DNA of 64,000 nt from Hyphomonas jannaschiana VP2 (GTDB lineage Bacteria > Pseudomonadota > Alphaproteobacteria > Caulobacterales > Hyphomonadaceae). The DNA lies in the NCBI RefSeq assembly GCF_000685215.1, contig NZ_ARYJ01000003.1:186001-250000 (forward strand). Direction: 5' to 3'. How positions within the stretch are numbered: the first letter of the stretch is position 1; each line of letters starts with the position of its first letter. Under the pieces are notes generated by a model. That model was given only the letters and a program-made list of their open reading frames with translations, ran no database searches and was not told the origin of the DNA. The translations under genes and the position numbers were made by a program. Positions 28,382-36,471 of this stretch are shown piece after piece.

Positions 28382-28735
28382 CTATTCACGCATAGCGCCG
28401 GGACACTTCATGTTGGCGACAGCCAGAACAGTCGATGATGGCCTTGCGTCCGGATAGCGGCTAAATGCTTTCTCAGTGACAGAAAATACATCGGAATTTG
28501 GCGCGGAGGCCCAATCCCATACACATTTCCCCGCACTATCCCCACGATTGACTAGGGAGGTTGCCATGGTCGTGACAGCGCCATGAATCCAATAGCGTCT
28601 TTCTGCGCTTGGCAGCTTCATCACATCGGCATTGGTTAGGCGTTCGGAGGGCGCTGAAGCACTCTGCCCAACTGCCACGCCGGGCACAGTCGCTGCAAGC
28701 AATGCGGCGCATACAATAGTATTCAGCTTTCTCAA
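28382..28735 (-). CDS. Small exported protein with TTG start
   Basis: Protein of 117 residues read from a TTG at 28735, preceded by an excellent GGAAGGAAA ribosome-binding site. This start yields a classical signal peptide (MRKLNTIVCAALLAATVPGVAVGQSA), whereas the upstream ATG at 28810 would place 25 polar residues before it and overlaps a palindrome. Two cysteines remain in the mature part (KCVWDW and MKCPG) and could form a disulphide. The family is not recognised; the size and layout resemble small periplasmic chaperone-like or immunity proteins, but nothing specific can be claimed. Confidence 0.65.
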   Translation of the reverse strand: MRKLNTIVCAALLAATVPGVAVGQSASAPSERLTNADVMKLPSAERRYWIHGAVTTMATSLVNRGDSAGKCVWDWASAPNSDVFSVTEKAFSRYPDARPSSTVLAVANMKCPGAMRE

Positions 28736-28788
28736 TTTCCTTCCGTAAAGAGACGGAATGGAGTAGGGTGAACTCACCGCCGGAAGCG

Positions 28789-28811
28789 ATTGAAATCCTA
28801 TGGATTTCAAT
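28789..28811. repeat. Perfect 10-bp inverted repeat upstream of the resolvase gene
   Basis: ATTGAAATCC and GGATTTCAAT face each other across a 3-base centre (TAT). It lies 54 bases upstream of the exported-protein start on one strand and 100 bases upstream of the resolvase start on the other. It could be an operator or part of a recombination site bound by the resolvase. Confidence 0.55.
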
Positions 28812-28911
28812 TTGCGAAGGGCTTCATAGGCACCAGTCTCGAAAGGGAAGCCTTGAGAGACGGCAATATGCAGCCGCCAGCGCTATTTTTGACAACTCGC
28901 AGGAGATCGCC

Positions 28912-29484
28912 ATGCGCATTGGCTATGCCCGTGTGTCCACGGGCGATCAGTCTCTTTCGCTCCAACTGGACGCGCTTGAAGCGTTCGGATGTGAGCGCAT
29001 CTATAAGGATCACGGTGTCAGCGCCCTGGCCAGCCGCAGGCCGGGATTGGAGCGCGCTCTCAGAAGGCTCTCGCCCGGTGATGTATTGGTCATCTGGCGG
29101 CTGGATCGCTTGGGTCGAAGCTTGCTTGATCTCCTCGATATAACCACAGCCTTGCAGAACCGGGACATCGGCCTCCACTCACTGTGCGAGAGCATCGATA
29201 CAGCCTCGGCATCCGGGCGATTGATCTTGCAGGTTATGGCCGCCGTAGCTGAGTTTGAGCGGTCTATTCTGATCGAGCGCACTCGCGCCGGGATGGAGGC
29301 GGCCAGAGCGCGCGGAGCGAAGTTCGGACGAAAACCTGCACTGGATGGCGAAGAATTGCGTGAGGCATTGTTTCTGCTGAGGCGCGGTATGAAGGTGCCG
29401 GAACTCGCAGATCATATGGGCGTCGGGAAATCCACCATGTATCGCTATATTGCCGGATCACCGGGAAGTGATCGGGCGGCTTAG
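28912..29484 (+). CDS. Small serine resolvase/invertase family recombinase
   Basis: Protein of 190 residues typical of Tn3-type resolvases and DNA invertases. The catalytic motif YARVSTGDQ has Ser9, followed by VIWRLDRLGRS and EFERSILIERTRAGMEAARARG. The C-terminal helix-turn-helix is PELADHMGVGKSTMYRYI. The ATG at 28912 has AGGAGATCGCC upstream. It may resolve multimers or have been the enzyme of a nested element; it stands at the left edge of the AT-rich cargo zone. Confidence 0.93.
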   Translation: MRIGYARVSTGDQSLSLQLDALEAFGCERIYKDHGVSALASRRPGLERALRRLSPGDVLVIWRLDRLGRSLLDLLDITTALQNRDIGLHSLCESIDTASASGRLILQVMAAVAEFERSILIERTRAGMEAARARGAKFGRKPALDGEELREALFLLRRGMKVPELADHMGVGKSTMYRYIAGSPGSDRAA

Positions 29485-29579
29485 CGTGTGGCGCGCTGGC
29501 CCTAGGATATCTTAAGGTGAGCAGTCCTATTAGTTCGTTCTGAACAAGAGGCATTCGGTTTCGGCAGTGAAGAAGTTTA

Positions 29580-30047
29580 CTAGCGAATTACTCCGGGGGC
29601 GTCCTTGATCTCGGCGATCATTTTTTCGGCATATCGTGAGAAAAGCTCCGCAACCTCATTGTTCTGAAAGTCCGCCATAGAAGAAGCAATACGTCCGGCA
29701 ATTTGCAAGGGCGTCTCGTGGGAGTGAAAGTGCAGAATTCTTTGTTCAGTATCCTTGATTTCATCATCCTCTAGGTACATTGCGCTGATTTGAGCGCGGC
29801 CCTCTGCGAAAATCTCTAAGACCATTTCGCTCATTGTACCGAATTTGTCCGGTTCTTTCATGCGTATTGTTGAGACTTGCCTGTTAGCTGGCGTATCGGT
29901 GAATCCGTCGGAGTTTTCAAGATTTGAGCCAAATTCACTACCAAGAAACGACTTTACAACCTCATCGACGTGTGAGGCGACTTCTTGCGTTCTGAACTGA
30001 TTTTGAGCGTAGCTCTCAAATACCCCGGATAAAACTTCGTTGCCCAT
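29580..30047 (-). CDS. Hypothetical protein, cargo zone
   Basis: Protein of 155 residues, mostly helical and acidic, without membrane segments or a signal peptide. The segment ILHFHSHETPLQIAGRIASSM is the most distinctive. Codon use is AT-richer than in the transfer genes. It is on the same strand as the next gene upstream, with 75 bases between them. The family is not recognised. Confidence 0.65.
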   Translation of the reverse strand: MGNEVLSGVFESYAQNQFRTQEVASHVDEVVKSFLGSEFGSNLENSDGFTDTPANRQVSTIRMKEPDKFGTMSEMVLEIFAEGRAQISAMYLEDDEIKDTEQRILHFHSHETPLQIAGRIASSMADFQNNEVAELFSRYAEKMIAEIKDAPGVIR

Positions 30048-30122
30048 TCATTCCCATAACCTTGTTGTTAAACAATTATATAGGAAATAGAATGTCCGTG
30101 CACGAAATAATATTTCGCCTGT

Positions 30123-30554
30123 TCATAACTTTATTGGGGCATTGTCATTTGCAGGGCGAACACCCCAGAGCATCGCATGCTCGGGGTACTTGGCCTTCAG
30201 GACTGTGCCTAGCACGCGGATGCGCTCCCGTGACTCCTCTCTAACGCGTGGGCGAACATTCTGATCAATTGGGCTGCACGCCCAATCGCGGAACCACTCC
30301 CGAATGTAGGGGACCTCAAAATGCTCAAGGTCAAGAAATAGCTCTCTTCCGTTCCTGTCCACAATTGAACCTGGATACTGGCAGTACATGTTATAGAGCG
30401 CCTCAAGCCACGAGTTTGGATCAACGGCGAGACCCGCGGAAAAATTTCTGACGTCTCTCACGAAGTCAGGGTTTGACAGTTCCTCGTCTGAGACAATTCT
30501 GGTCTGGATTTGCTCGCAAAATCCCTTCGACAGGCATTGAACGCACAGGTTCAT
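30123..30554 (-). CDS. Hypothetical protein with N-terminal CxxC
   Basis: Protein of 143 residues with a strong ribosome-binding site (GGAGGTG) before the ATG at 30554. The N-terminus MNLCVQCLSKGFC holds three closely spaced cysteines, which suggests metal binding. The rest is soluble and tryptophan-rich in the middle (YIREWFRDWACSP). It is divergent from the XRE regulator, with 91 bases between them, so it may be under that regulator's control. The family is not recognised. Confidence 0.65.
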   Translation of the reverse strand: MNLCVQCLSKGFCEQIQTRIVSDEELSNPDFVRDVRNFSAGLAVDPNSWLEALYNMYCQYPGSIVDRNGRELFLDLEHFEVPYIREWFRDWACSPIDQNVRPRVREESRERIRVLGTVLKAKYPEHAMLWGVRPANDNAPIKL

Positions 30555-30622
30555 GGCACACCTCCAATTAAAGCGGTTGAATTTGTTGACAGCAGTAGGC
30601 GGAAGCGACGATTTTTGAGTTC

Positions 30623-30638
30623 CGGAAAGTTACGGAAA
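30623..30638. promoter_or_regulatory. Possible XRE operator, direct CGGAAA repeats
   Basis: CGGAAA occurs at 30623-30628 and 30633-30638, ten bases (one helical turn) apart and 8 bases before the start of the XRE gene. A TTGACA at 30586-30591 could be the -35 element of that gene. Function is inferred from position. Confidence 0.35.
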
Positions 30639-30645
30639 CAGATTA

Positions 30646-31212
30646 ATGAGTTTTGGCGAGGCCTTTGGAAGGCTAATCAAACAAAAAAGAGGGGTTGAGG
30701 GACTGACACAGCAGGCGCTCGCTGTACTTGCGTTCGGCGATGAAGCTTACAAAACGCGGATTTCCGAGCTTGAAAACGGCCGAGTTCTAAACCCTCAAGC
30801 TAAGACCATAGATGCTTTGGCTGTTGCTTTGAATATTGCAGAAGATGAGATCAATCAGCTAAGCGCACAGCGCCATGATCCGTATATCGTTGACACTCTA
30901 GCTGACTATTTCGACCTCACCAAAAGAGCTGACGCCGAGCTCGAATTGCATACGATGATGGATGGAGCCGTGGCTTTGAGTTACAATTGCCCCTTAAAGG
31001 TCCGCATCGTCAGGTTTGAATACTTTGTCGATATGTGTTCACTCGTGATGCTTACCGAAAACAATTCGAGGAGACCTGTGGGAGACAAAGTTCCCGGCCA
31101 TATTTTGCGACACCTCAACAAGGTCAAATCAATTCGGGTTATTCGATGGGAGCATGGTCCTCAGCCCATGGCTCTTGAGCACACTGAATATCCATTGAAA
31201 CGAATATCATAA
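30646..31212 (+). CDS. XRE-family helix-turn-helix regulator
   Basis: Protein of 188 residues. The N-terminal helix-turn-helix (about 5-70) includes GRLIKQKRGVEGLTQQALAVLAFG and KTRISELENGRVLNPQAKTIDALAVAL. The C-terminal part (about 80-188) is not assignable and may sense a ligand or bind a partner. It faces the cargo genes on both sides: the 143-residue protein is divergent, and the 1260-residue protein is downstream behind a hairpin-rich spacer. RES toxins usually pair with Xre antitoxins, but this gene is 7 kb from the RES gene. Confidence 0.85.
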   Translation: MSFGEAFGRLIKQKRGVEGLTQQALAVLAFGDEAYKTRISELENGRVLNPQAKTIDALAVALNIAEDEINQLSAQRHDPYIVDTLADYFDLTKRADAELELHTMMDGAVALSYNCPLKVRIVRFEYFVDMCSLVMLTENNSRRPVGDKVPGHILRHLNKVKSIRVIRWEHGPQPMALEHTEYPLKRIS

Positions 31213-31765
31213 CCAAGTGGCTGTTCACACAGACCGCTCTGAGCATAGTTTTCACTTTATCCTCGTATTACGGCATTGCCGTCGGAATTACCTTATATGC
31301 GATGCGCGCAAGATGTGCGCTGTAATACAGCGCTATCTTGCCAGGGAGGCGCTGCGCCCTCCCGTGGACCCTCCAGCCATGGCGCATTCCGGCATCGAGC
31401 CTTCATGCGCCAGCCAAACGTCCGCCGTTTGATCGCGCTTAGGAAAGGGCCTCCGTGCCCCTTCCCAAGACCCATCCCAGGTGAGCGTATCGCCGCCCAA
31501 CCACTCGCAAGGAGACTTCGCTCTCCTCTGCACACCATCGACCAAGGGGCCTTCGAGCCCCTTTGGAAACCCTGACCATTTCATGGAGACGCTTTCAGCG
31601 CGACCAAGAGCCTGCCCGTGCTCTTTGGAAACATGGGCCAACCCTGCGCGGATTGGATGCCGCCAGCCTGTCTAGGCTGGACCCGATCAACGGCTTTGCT
31701 GCTGTTGTAATTGAGCTTGCTCCAAACATGGATCAGTACGCACAAGAATCTGCTATAGGTAGCAA
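31213..31765. other. Hairpin-rich intergenic region before the 1260-residue protein
   Basis: A 553-base stretch without a convincing gene. At least four short dyads lie between 31344 and 31565: GGGAGG/CCTCCC (31344-31363), GGAAAGGGC/GCCCCTTCC (31442-31465), GGAGA/TCTCC (31511-31526) and CCAAGGGGC/GCCCCTTTGG (31543-31565). Several have C-T-T-C-G-type loops, and the block is much GC-richer than the genes on both sides. It may be part of a replication or transfer region, a regulatory RNA, or a repeat family. The last ~190 bases before 31766 show no clear structure. Confidence 0.5.
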
Positions 31766-34700
31766 ATGGAATCGCCGCCCAAGTCGTTAGGTCTTGATGC
31801 CCTGTTTGCTTCTACACTGCTAGGAAGCAGTTTGACGCTTTCAAGCATATCCAATGCGCATCCAGATATCGTTTCTGGAATGGCCTCATGTCACCCAACT
31901 AAGACAGCGTCCATCTTTTCGGCATTATTGACTGAACCCCGTCTCCAGGCATCCTGCTTGTTTCTTGAGGTGCTCGTTGCTCTCTCTCTTGTTCATTGCC
32001 GGGGCACAAGAAAACCAACGCCAAAAGAAATCCGACGGTGGTTCAATGCTCTTAATGATGGTCCCTGCGGAACAATGCTTGACCCTTCAGAAGACATATT
32101 CACGAACACATTGTGCTTGGACGATGGCGAGTACACAATTTTCGAAGGCATTTGGGAAGGTGCGGGATTTTATACTCAGCTAGCGGTTCAAGCTATTTCT
32201 TTCCCCCGCTCATCAGACGAAATTTCGTCACTGCGCAAATCAATAACTGCGCTACTGAAGCTTTCTTCTGAAATTGTCCGCCGGAGGATGCTGTCTCGCT
32301 ATGAGTACGGGGCGAGCGAACCCATCAGGCAAATCAGCCTCAAAGATGCGGAATGGGGGAGACGAAACAGAAGATCCGTTTCTTTCACCCTGCAGGAACT
32401 GAAGACACTTGAGGTCGAGCTTGAGGACTTAGCCGCTTTTGGCTTTCTTCCCGATTATAAAAGCAAGCTGGTTGATAGCGTAGTTGGGAACTCTCCGCTT
32501 GATCGATACCCACTGGGATATCACAATGAAGAGGTTGTCGTTTTAGCGCCAACGGCGATCTCATCTGCTATACGATATTTTGTCATAGAATTCTTTCAGG
32601 CGAATAATGCACTAGAGCACGGGTCTGGCCTTCTCGCATATGCATATCGTGACCTGTTAGATCGTATAGGAATATTTGGAGCATCAAATCGTCCCGATTT
32701 GGAATTTGAAAAAACTGACAAAGGATTTTTCTCAAGTGTTGTTAAGGAAGTTGATCTTGGGCGGTGGCTGAACATCGTATTTGTGGTGGATGCTTTCGAT
32801 GGCTTTGAGGAAGGTGGGCTAGTTGAGCCAGCTAATGACCCTCATCGATTTGACAAAGAAATCAATGCCTCTATCGACCATGCGTATAAAATCGCTGCTA
32901 AGTCGCCGAATTTCCGGGAGATGATTACCTTAACTGTGGGGTGTGGTCTTGGTCGTGCTATCAGTCACGCCATCACGGCGAAAAATAGAGAGAAATGGCG
33001 ACAGTGCTCCCTTTCCGCCTATGACTTGGTAGTTATCAGCCAAATCGACCAGCCCGACCCATTGCTCATCTGGCAGCTGCTTGATGCTCAAGATGCTGTG
33101 CATCGCAATGGTGTCCGCCTTCAGAATATCAATGGCTTGATTAACCTTCTGGCGTGGTCGCAATCCCTAGACGGACATCTTGTTCCACATGAGTCTATGC
33201 CTGATGACTTCTTCGGCGATAACACCTTTCTCGTCATCGATCAGAATTCGCAGAAGCAACTAAGGTACGATGTTGCGGTCAAAACCGACCGTAGGTTGCT
33301 AACTAGTCCCTATGGCGAGCAGCTGGAGATGCGAAAGATCTCGGACGAGCAATTTCCGACGGAACGACACCTCCCGCTATATGGATACGAGGGCTTTCTT
33401 GATGGACGTGGAATACCCCTCGCCTATGTGATGAGTGCAGGACAGGTCTGGTGGGGCGAGGTCAACACCCCGACGGCTGAAAGACGTGACCATGCATACG
33501 CTCGCTGGCAACTTTTGAAGACGTGGCTGCCTCGACTTGCTGACATTCTTACTCGGCATCTACCTGAGGCTCGCTTGTCTTTTTTGCTGCATCTTACATT
33601 CAACGGGAATGTCGGCGATAGCGGTGGTTACGATGCGCCAGGAACGTATGATGCATCTCTGGATGCAATTTCCATCAGCACAGATGCGGATAAGAACGCT
33701 GTCTTTTTGGAAATCGGAGAAGGTTTCGAGCATGGTGTTTTTAACGCTGAGAACGTTGCCGAGCGCGCTCTTATGGTCCGTGCAATCCAAGGATTTTTTA
33801 GACTCTGTAACGAGCCGCTCCCAGAAGATTTGTTAGAGGAGATTGTATCGGGAGTTGTTCCAAACAGTGATGCACGTCAAACACACCGATATGCATCAAT
33901 GGAAATACGTGACCTGTTACGCAGTAGACTCCCAAGAAAGCTGATTAAAACAAGTAGAATTGATGAGGGAGCGTTGAAACTTGGTTTGGGCTGGCGCTTT
34001 CGAGATCGCTCAGAGGGCGCGTTGATTGAAGGTGTGGAGCCTTGCACTCAGTTTTTGAATAAGGTCACAAGAGAACTTACGAATGATTTGAGAGCAGAAA
34101 TCGGCAAGTATTCAAAAGACGCGCTCCTAAGGCTTTGCCTCACCAACCATGAGATTGCGGCAGTAGATCGGCAGCAATGGCGTAGAACCTCTAGAGCTAT
34201 CCTCGCCCTGAGGGATCAATCCCCAGACGCACGCAATGTAATTATCAACAATGAGTTCGAACTCAATGGGATATTTGCTTCGTGCAGAAATGTTGCAGAG
34301 ATGGCGGTGTGTGACGCGCTGGATGAAGGAGGTTTGCTCCCTGGCAAGCTTGATTTTGCTCGAATGCTCTCAAGAGCCATGCTCATTTTTCACCTTGGAA
34401 ACAATTCAAACTGCATGCGTTGGGGAGCGATGGAGCCAACAATTAAGATAACACCTCAAGGTGACATCCACGCTAACCACGACTTTTCAGACCAAGTAAT
34501 TCAGCCCTACGCTCACGCAGGAACGAGCAGCTCTATTGATGAGGATATCAAACGCTATCCGGAGCGGATATTTGACGGACAGCGACCCAAAAAGCAACAA
34601 GCGCGCAGCATTGATTTGGAGTTTGAAGCGGCCTTTTTAGCGGAGATGGGGGGATCAATAGAGGAGTATAAAATCCTCATTGAAAGCATAGAAGACCGTG

Positions 34701-35548
34701 CTTTTGTCCAGCAAAGCCCGATCATAACAGAACGATTGTCGGAATTATCTCAAGTATCAACAGATATAGGAAAGCTCGCCCCTGAAGTGGCGCGCAGGAT
34801 TATTCAGAGGATGATGCTAGTGCCGCGGCAAACTTGGGACACCATACCCAACGGTTGCTTGGACAAAGATATCCGCTTTTGGCGTTTTAGGCGTCAACTC
34901 TCGATTGTGCGCCGTCCATTCTTGGCGCTCAGTGAGCAGAGCGATCCAGTTGTCATGGTTGCGCCTGGCATGTTGCGGGATTCATTCGCATACCTTGTCA
35001 GCAACTACTACTCCGCCAGTTTTCCGTTGGAGCAAATTGAGAGTGTAGAAATGCGGCGCTACAAATCGCATACAGATGATATTCGGGGCAGTGAGTTTGA
35101 GATTAAGGTTCAAGAGAAATTCGATCTCTTGGGGTGGTCGACCTATCGCGGAAAAACCCTGTCGGAGATACTCGGAGCCAACCTTGACAGGGATTATGGG
35201 GATATTGATGTTCTGGCAATCTCTCCGGGGAGAGATAGAATTTTAGTAATCGAATGCAAAGACCTTCTTGAGCGCAAAACACCTGGCGAGATTGCAGAAC
35301 AGATCAGCAAATTCCAAGGAGTTTCGGCGAATGGAAAGCGGGATTTGCTGCGCAAACATTTAGACCGCTTAGAAAAGCTTCAAGCTGAATCGGGCGCTGT
35401 AAAGACGTTTTGTAATGCGGAACGGGATGCGGAAATAGAGGGCTGGCTCGTCTTCAGTAATATTGTCCCTATGCAGTGGGCATGGGGAGAACTTCAGAGT
35501 AAATCAAAAATCGTTGTATTTGACGATATTGCTAGGATTTTCCAGTAG
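31766..35548 (+). CDS. Large uncharacterised protein with C-terminal PD-(D/E)xK nuclease-like domain
   Basis: Protein of 1260 residues that I do not recognise as a whole. The last ~160 residues look like a restriction-endonuclease fold: a conserved Glu in GSEFEIKVQEKF (about 1110), Asp in DYGDIDVLAIS (about 1147) and the ExK-type triad in LVIECKDL (about 1163), followed by a helix. The long N-terminal part is soluble and mixed alpha/beta with no visible Walker or helicase motifs. Codon use is AT-rich and unlike the host. Lying in a defence cargo zone beside Septu, it is a candidate single-gene nuclease defence protein; that is an inference. The ATG at 31766 follows ATAGGTAG. Confidence 0.7.
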   Translation: MESPPKSLGLDALFASTLLGSSLTLSSISNAHPDIVSGMASCHPTKTASIFSALLTEPRLQASCLFLEVLVALSLVHCRGTRKPTPKEIRRWFNALNDGPCGTMLDPSEDIFTNTLCLDDGEYTIFEGIWEGAGFYTQLAVQAISFPRSSDEISSLRKSITALLKLSSEIVRRRMLSRYEYGASEPIRQISLKDAEWGRRNRRSVSFTLQELKTLEVELEDLAAFGFLPDYKSKLVDSVVGNSPLDRYPLGYHNEEVVVLAPTAISSAIRYFVIEFFQANNALEHGSGLLAYAYRDLLDRIGIFGASNRPDLEFEKTDKGFFSSVVKEVDLGRWLNIVFVVDAFDGFEEGGLVEPANDPHRFDKEINASIDHAYKIAAKSPNFREMITLTVGCGLGRAISHAITAKNREKWRQCSLSAYDLVVISQIDQPDPLLIWQLLDAQDAVHRNGVRLQNINGLINLLAWSQSLDGHLVPHESMPDDFFGDNTFLVIDQNSQKQLRYDVAVKTDRRLLTSPYGEQLEMRKISDEQFPTERHLPLYGYEGFLDGRGIPLAYVMSAGQVWWGEVNTPTAERRDHAYARWQLLKTWLPRLADILTRHLPEARLSFLLHLTFNGNVGDSGGYDAPGTYDASLDAISISTDADKNAVFLEIGEGFEHGVFNAENVAERALMVRAIQGFFRLCNEPLPEDLLEEIVSGVVPNSDARQTHRYASMEIRDLLRSRLPRKLIKTSRIDEGALKLGLGWRFRDRSEGALIEGVEPCTQFLNKVTRELTNDLRAEIGKYSKDALLRLCLTNHEIAAVDRQQWRRTSRAILALRDQSPDARNVIINNEFELNGIFASCRNVAEMAVCDALDEGGLLPGKLDFARMLSRAMLIFHLGNNSNCMRWGAMEPTIKITPQGDIHANHDFSDQVIQPYAHAGTSSSIDEDIKRYPERIFDGQRPKKQQARSIDLEFEAAFLAEMGGSIEEYKILIESIEDRAFVQQSPIITERLSELSQVSTDIGKLAPEVARRIIQRMMLVPRQTWDTIPNGCLDKDIRFWRFRRQLSIVRRPFLALSEQSDPVVMVAPGMLRDSFAYLVSNYYSASFPLEQIESVEMRRYKSHTDDIRGSEFEIKVQEKFDLLGWSTYRGKTLSEILGANLDRDYGDIDVLAISPGRDRILVIECKDLLERKTPGEIAEQISKFQGVSANGKRDLLRKHLDRLEKLQAESGAVKTFCNAERDAEIEGWLVFSNIVPMQWAWGELQSKSKIVVFDDIARIFQ

Positions 35549-35617
35549 AGTTAAGTGCCTTAAAGGTGCGGTCTTAGCTGGTATCGCCGATGATCAAAGC
35601 TCTGACATGCAGGCTTA

Positions 35618-36469
35618 TTAGGCTCGAAACCCACCATTGCAATACCATCCGCTTTGAGCGGCTGCCTCATACAGTGCACCTTCCCATGAATTGATACTGA
35701 ATTCACTACAGCTCAGACTTCGCGTTTCGAGATCTTGCTGTACCGCTTGTGCTCCTACCGCATCATACATGCTGGACAATGATCGGCGGATATTCTGCAG
35801 TTGCCGCCCCGCTTGTGAAGCATACAACCTAGAAAGCTTCAGTTTGTCGAAGTGGTTTTGAACTCGTCTTACGGTTACTTGGTCCCAATTGTTTGGGGGA
35901 TGAACAAAATACGTGGCTCCAGGTGGGCTGCCATTGACAATTTCTGCATACAGCCAGCGATCTGCCGTGATGTCGTCGTAGTACGCATTGAGAAATTGCG
36001 AAACTGCATCAGCGGGTGCTGAAGTTCCTTTGTTGTGATTGCAGTCTTTGCAGCAGGGGATGAGGTTAATTGGGGTGACCGCGAGTATCGGATGCCGCTT
36101 CTTTGGTAGCGTATGGTCTAGAGTAGAGACCGTATGGTGCCCGCAGAATGGGCATTGGCCATGCACAGCGCTTGCCATGATCTTATCGTACACAGAGTGA
36201 CCTCGGCTTTTTTGCCGCGCCATATGCCGCGTATAGAGCTGTTCCATCTCACTTGCAGTTACGTCTCCCGCAGCGCCGGCAATGGTATTTGTTCCGGCGG
36301 TTAGATAAATCTCTTGAGCTACCCCCCTCGCATCGAACTCGATTTCTGCTGCTGCGATTTGGGGGCGAATACCTTCCAACCGTGTTTTTTGACCCGCATC
36401 ACTGATACCCTCAATACAGGTATCGAAGGTGCTGCTAGCTGTGATTGTTGGTTTTTGAATTGTCCACAT
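35618..36469 (-). CDS. ptuB: HNH endonuclease, Septu PtuB-like
   Basis: Protein of 283 residues with an HNH nuclease core: CPFC (106-109), DHTLPKKRHP with Asp118/His119, INLIPCC at about 134-140, and CNHNKGT with Cys143 and Asn144. The four cysteines form the zinc site. It starts 2 bases after the stop of the ATPase gene, the order known for Septu (ptuA then ptuB), in which PtuA forms a ring that holds PtuB until phage infection. The flanking regions (1-100 and 165-283) are helical. Identification rests on the gene pair and motifs. Confidence 0.82.
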   Translation of the reverse strand: MWTIQKPTITASSTFDTCIEGISDAGQKTRLEGIRPQIAAAEIEFDARGVAQEIYLTAGTNTIAGAAGDVTASEMEQLYTRHMARQKSRGHSVYDKIMASAVHGQCPFCGHHTVSTLDHTLPKKRHPILAVTPINLIPCCKDCNHNKGTSAPADAVSQFLNAYYDDITADRWLYAEIVNGSPPGATYFVHPPNNWDQVTVRRVQNHFDKLKLSRLYASQAGRQLQNIRRSLSSMYDAVGAQAVQQDLETRSLSCSEFSINSWEGALYEAAAQSGWYCNGGFRA

Positions 36470-36471
36470 TG

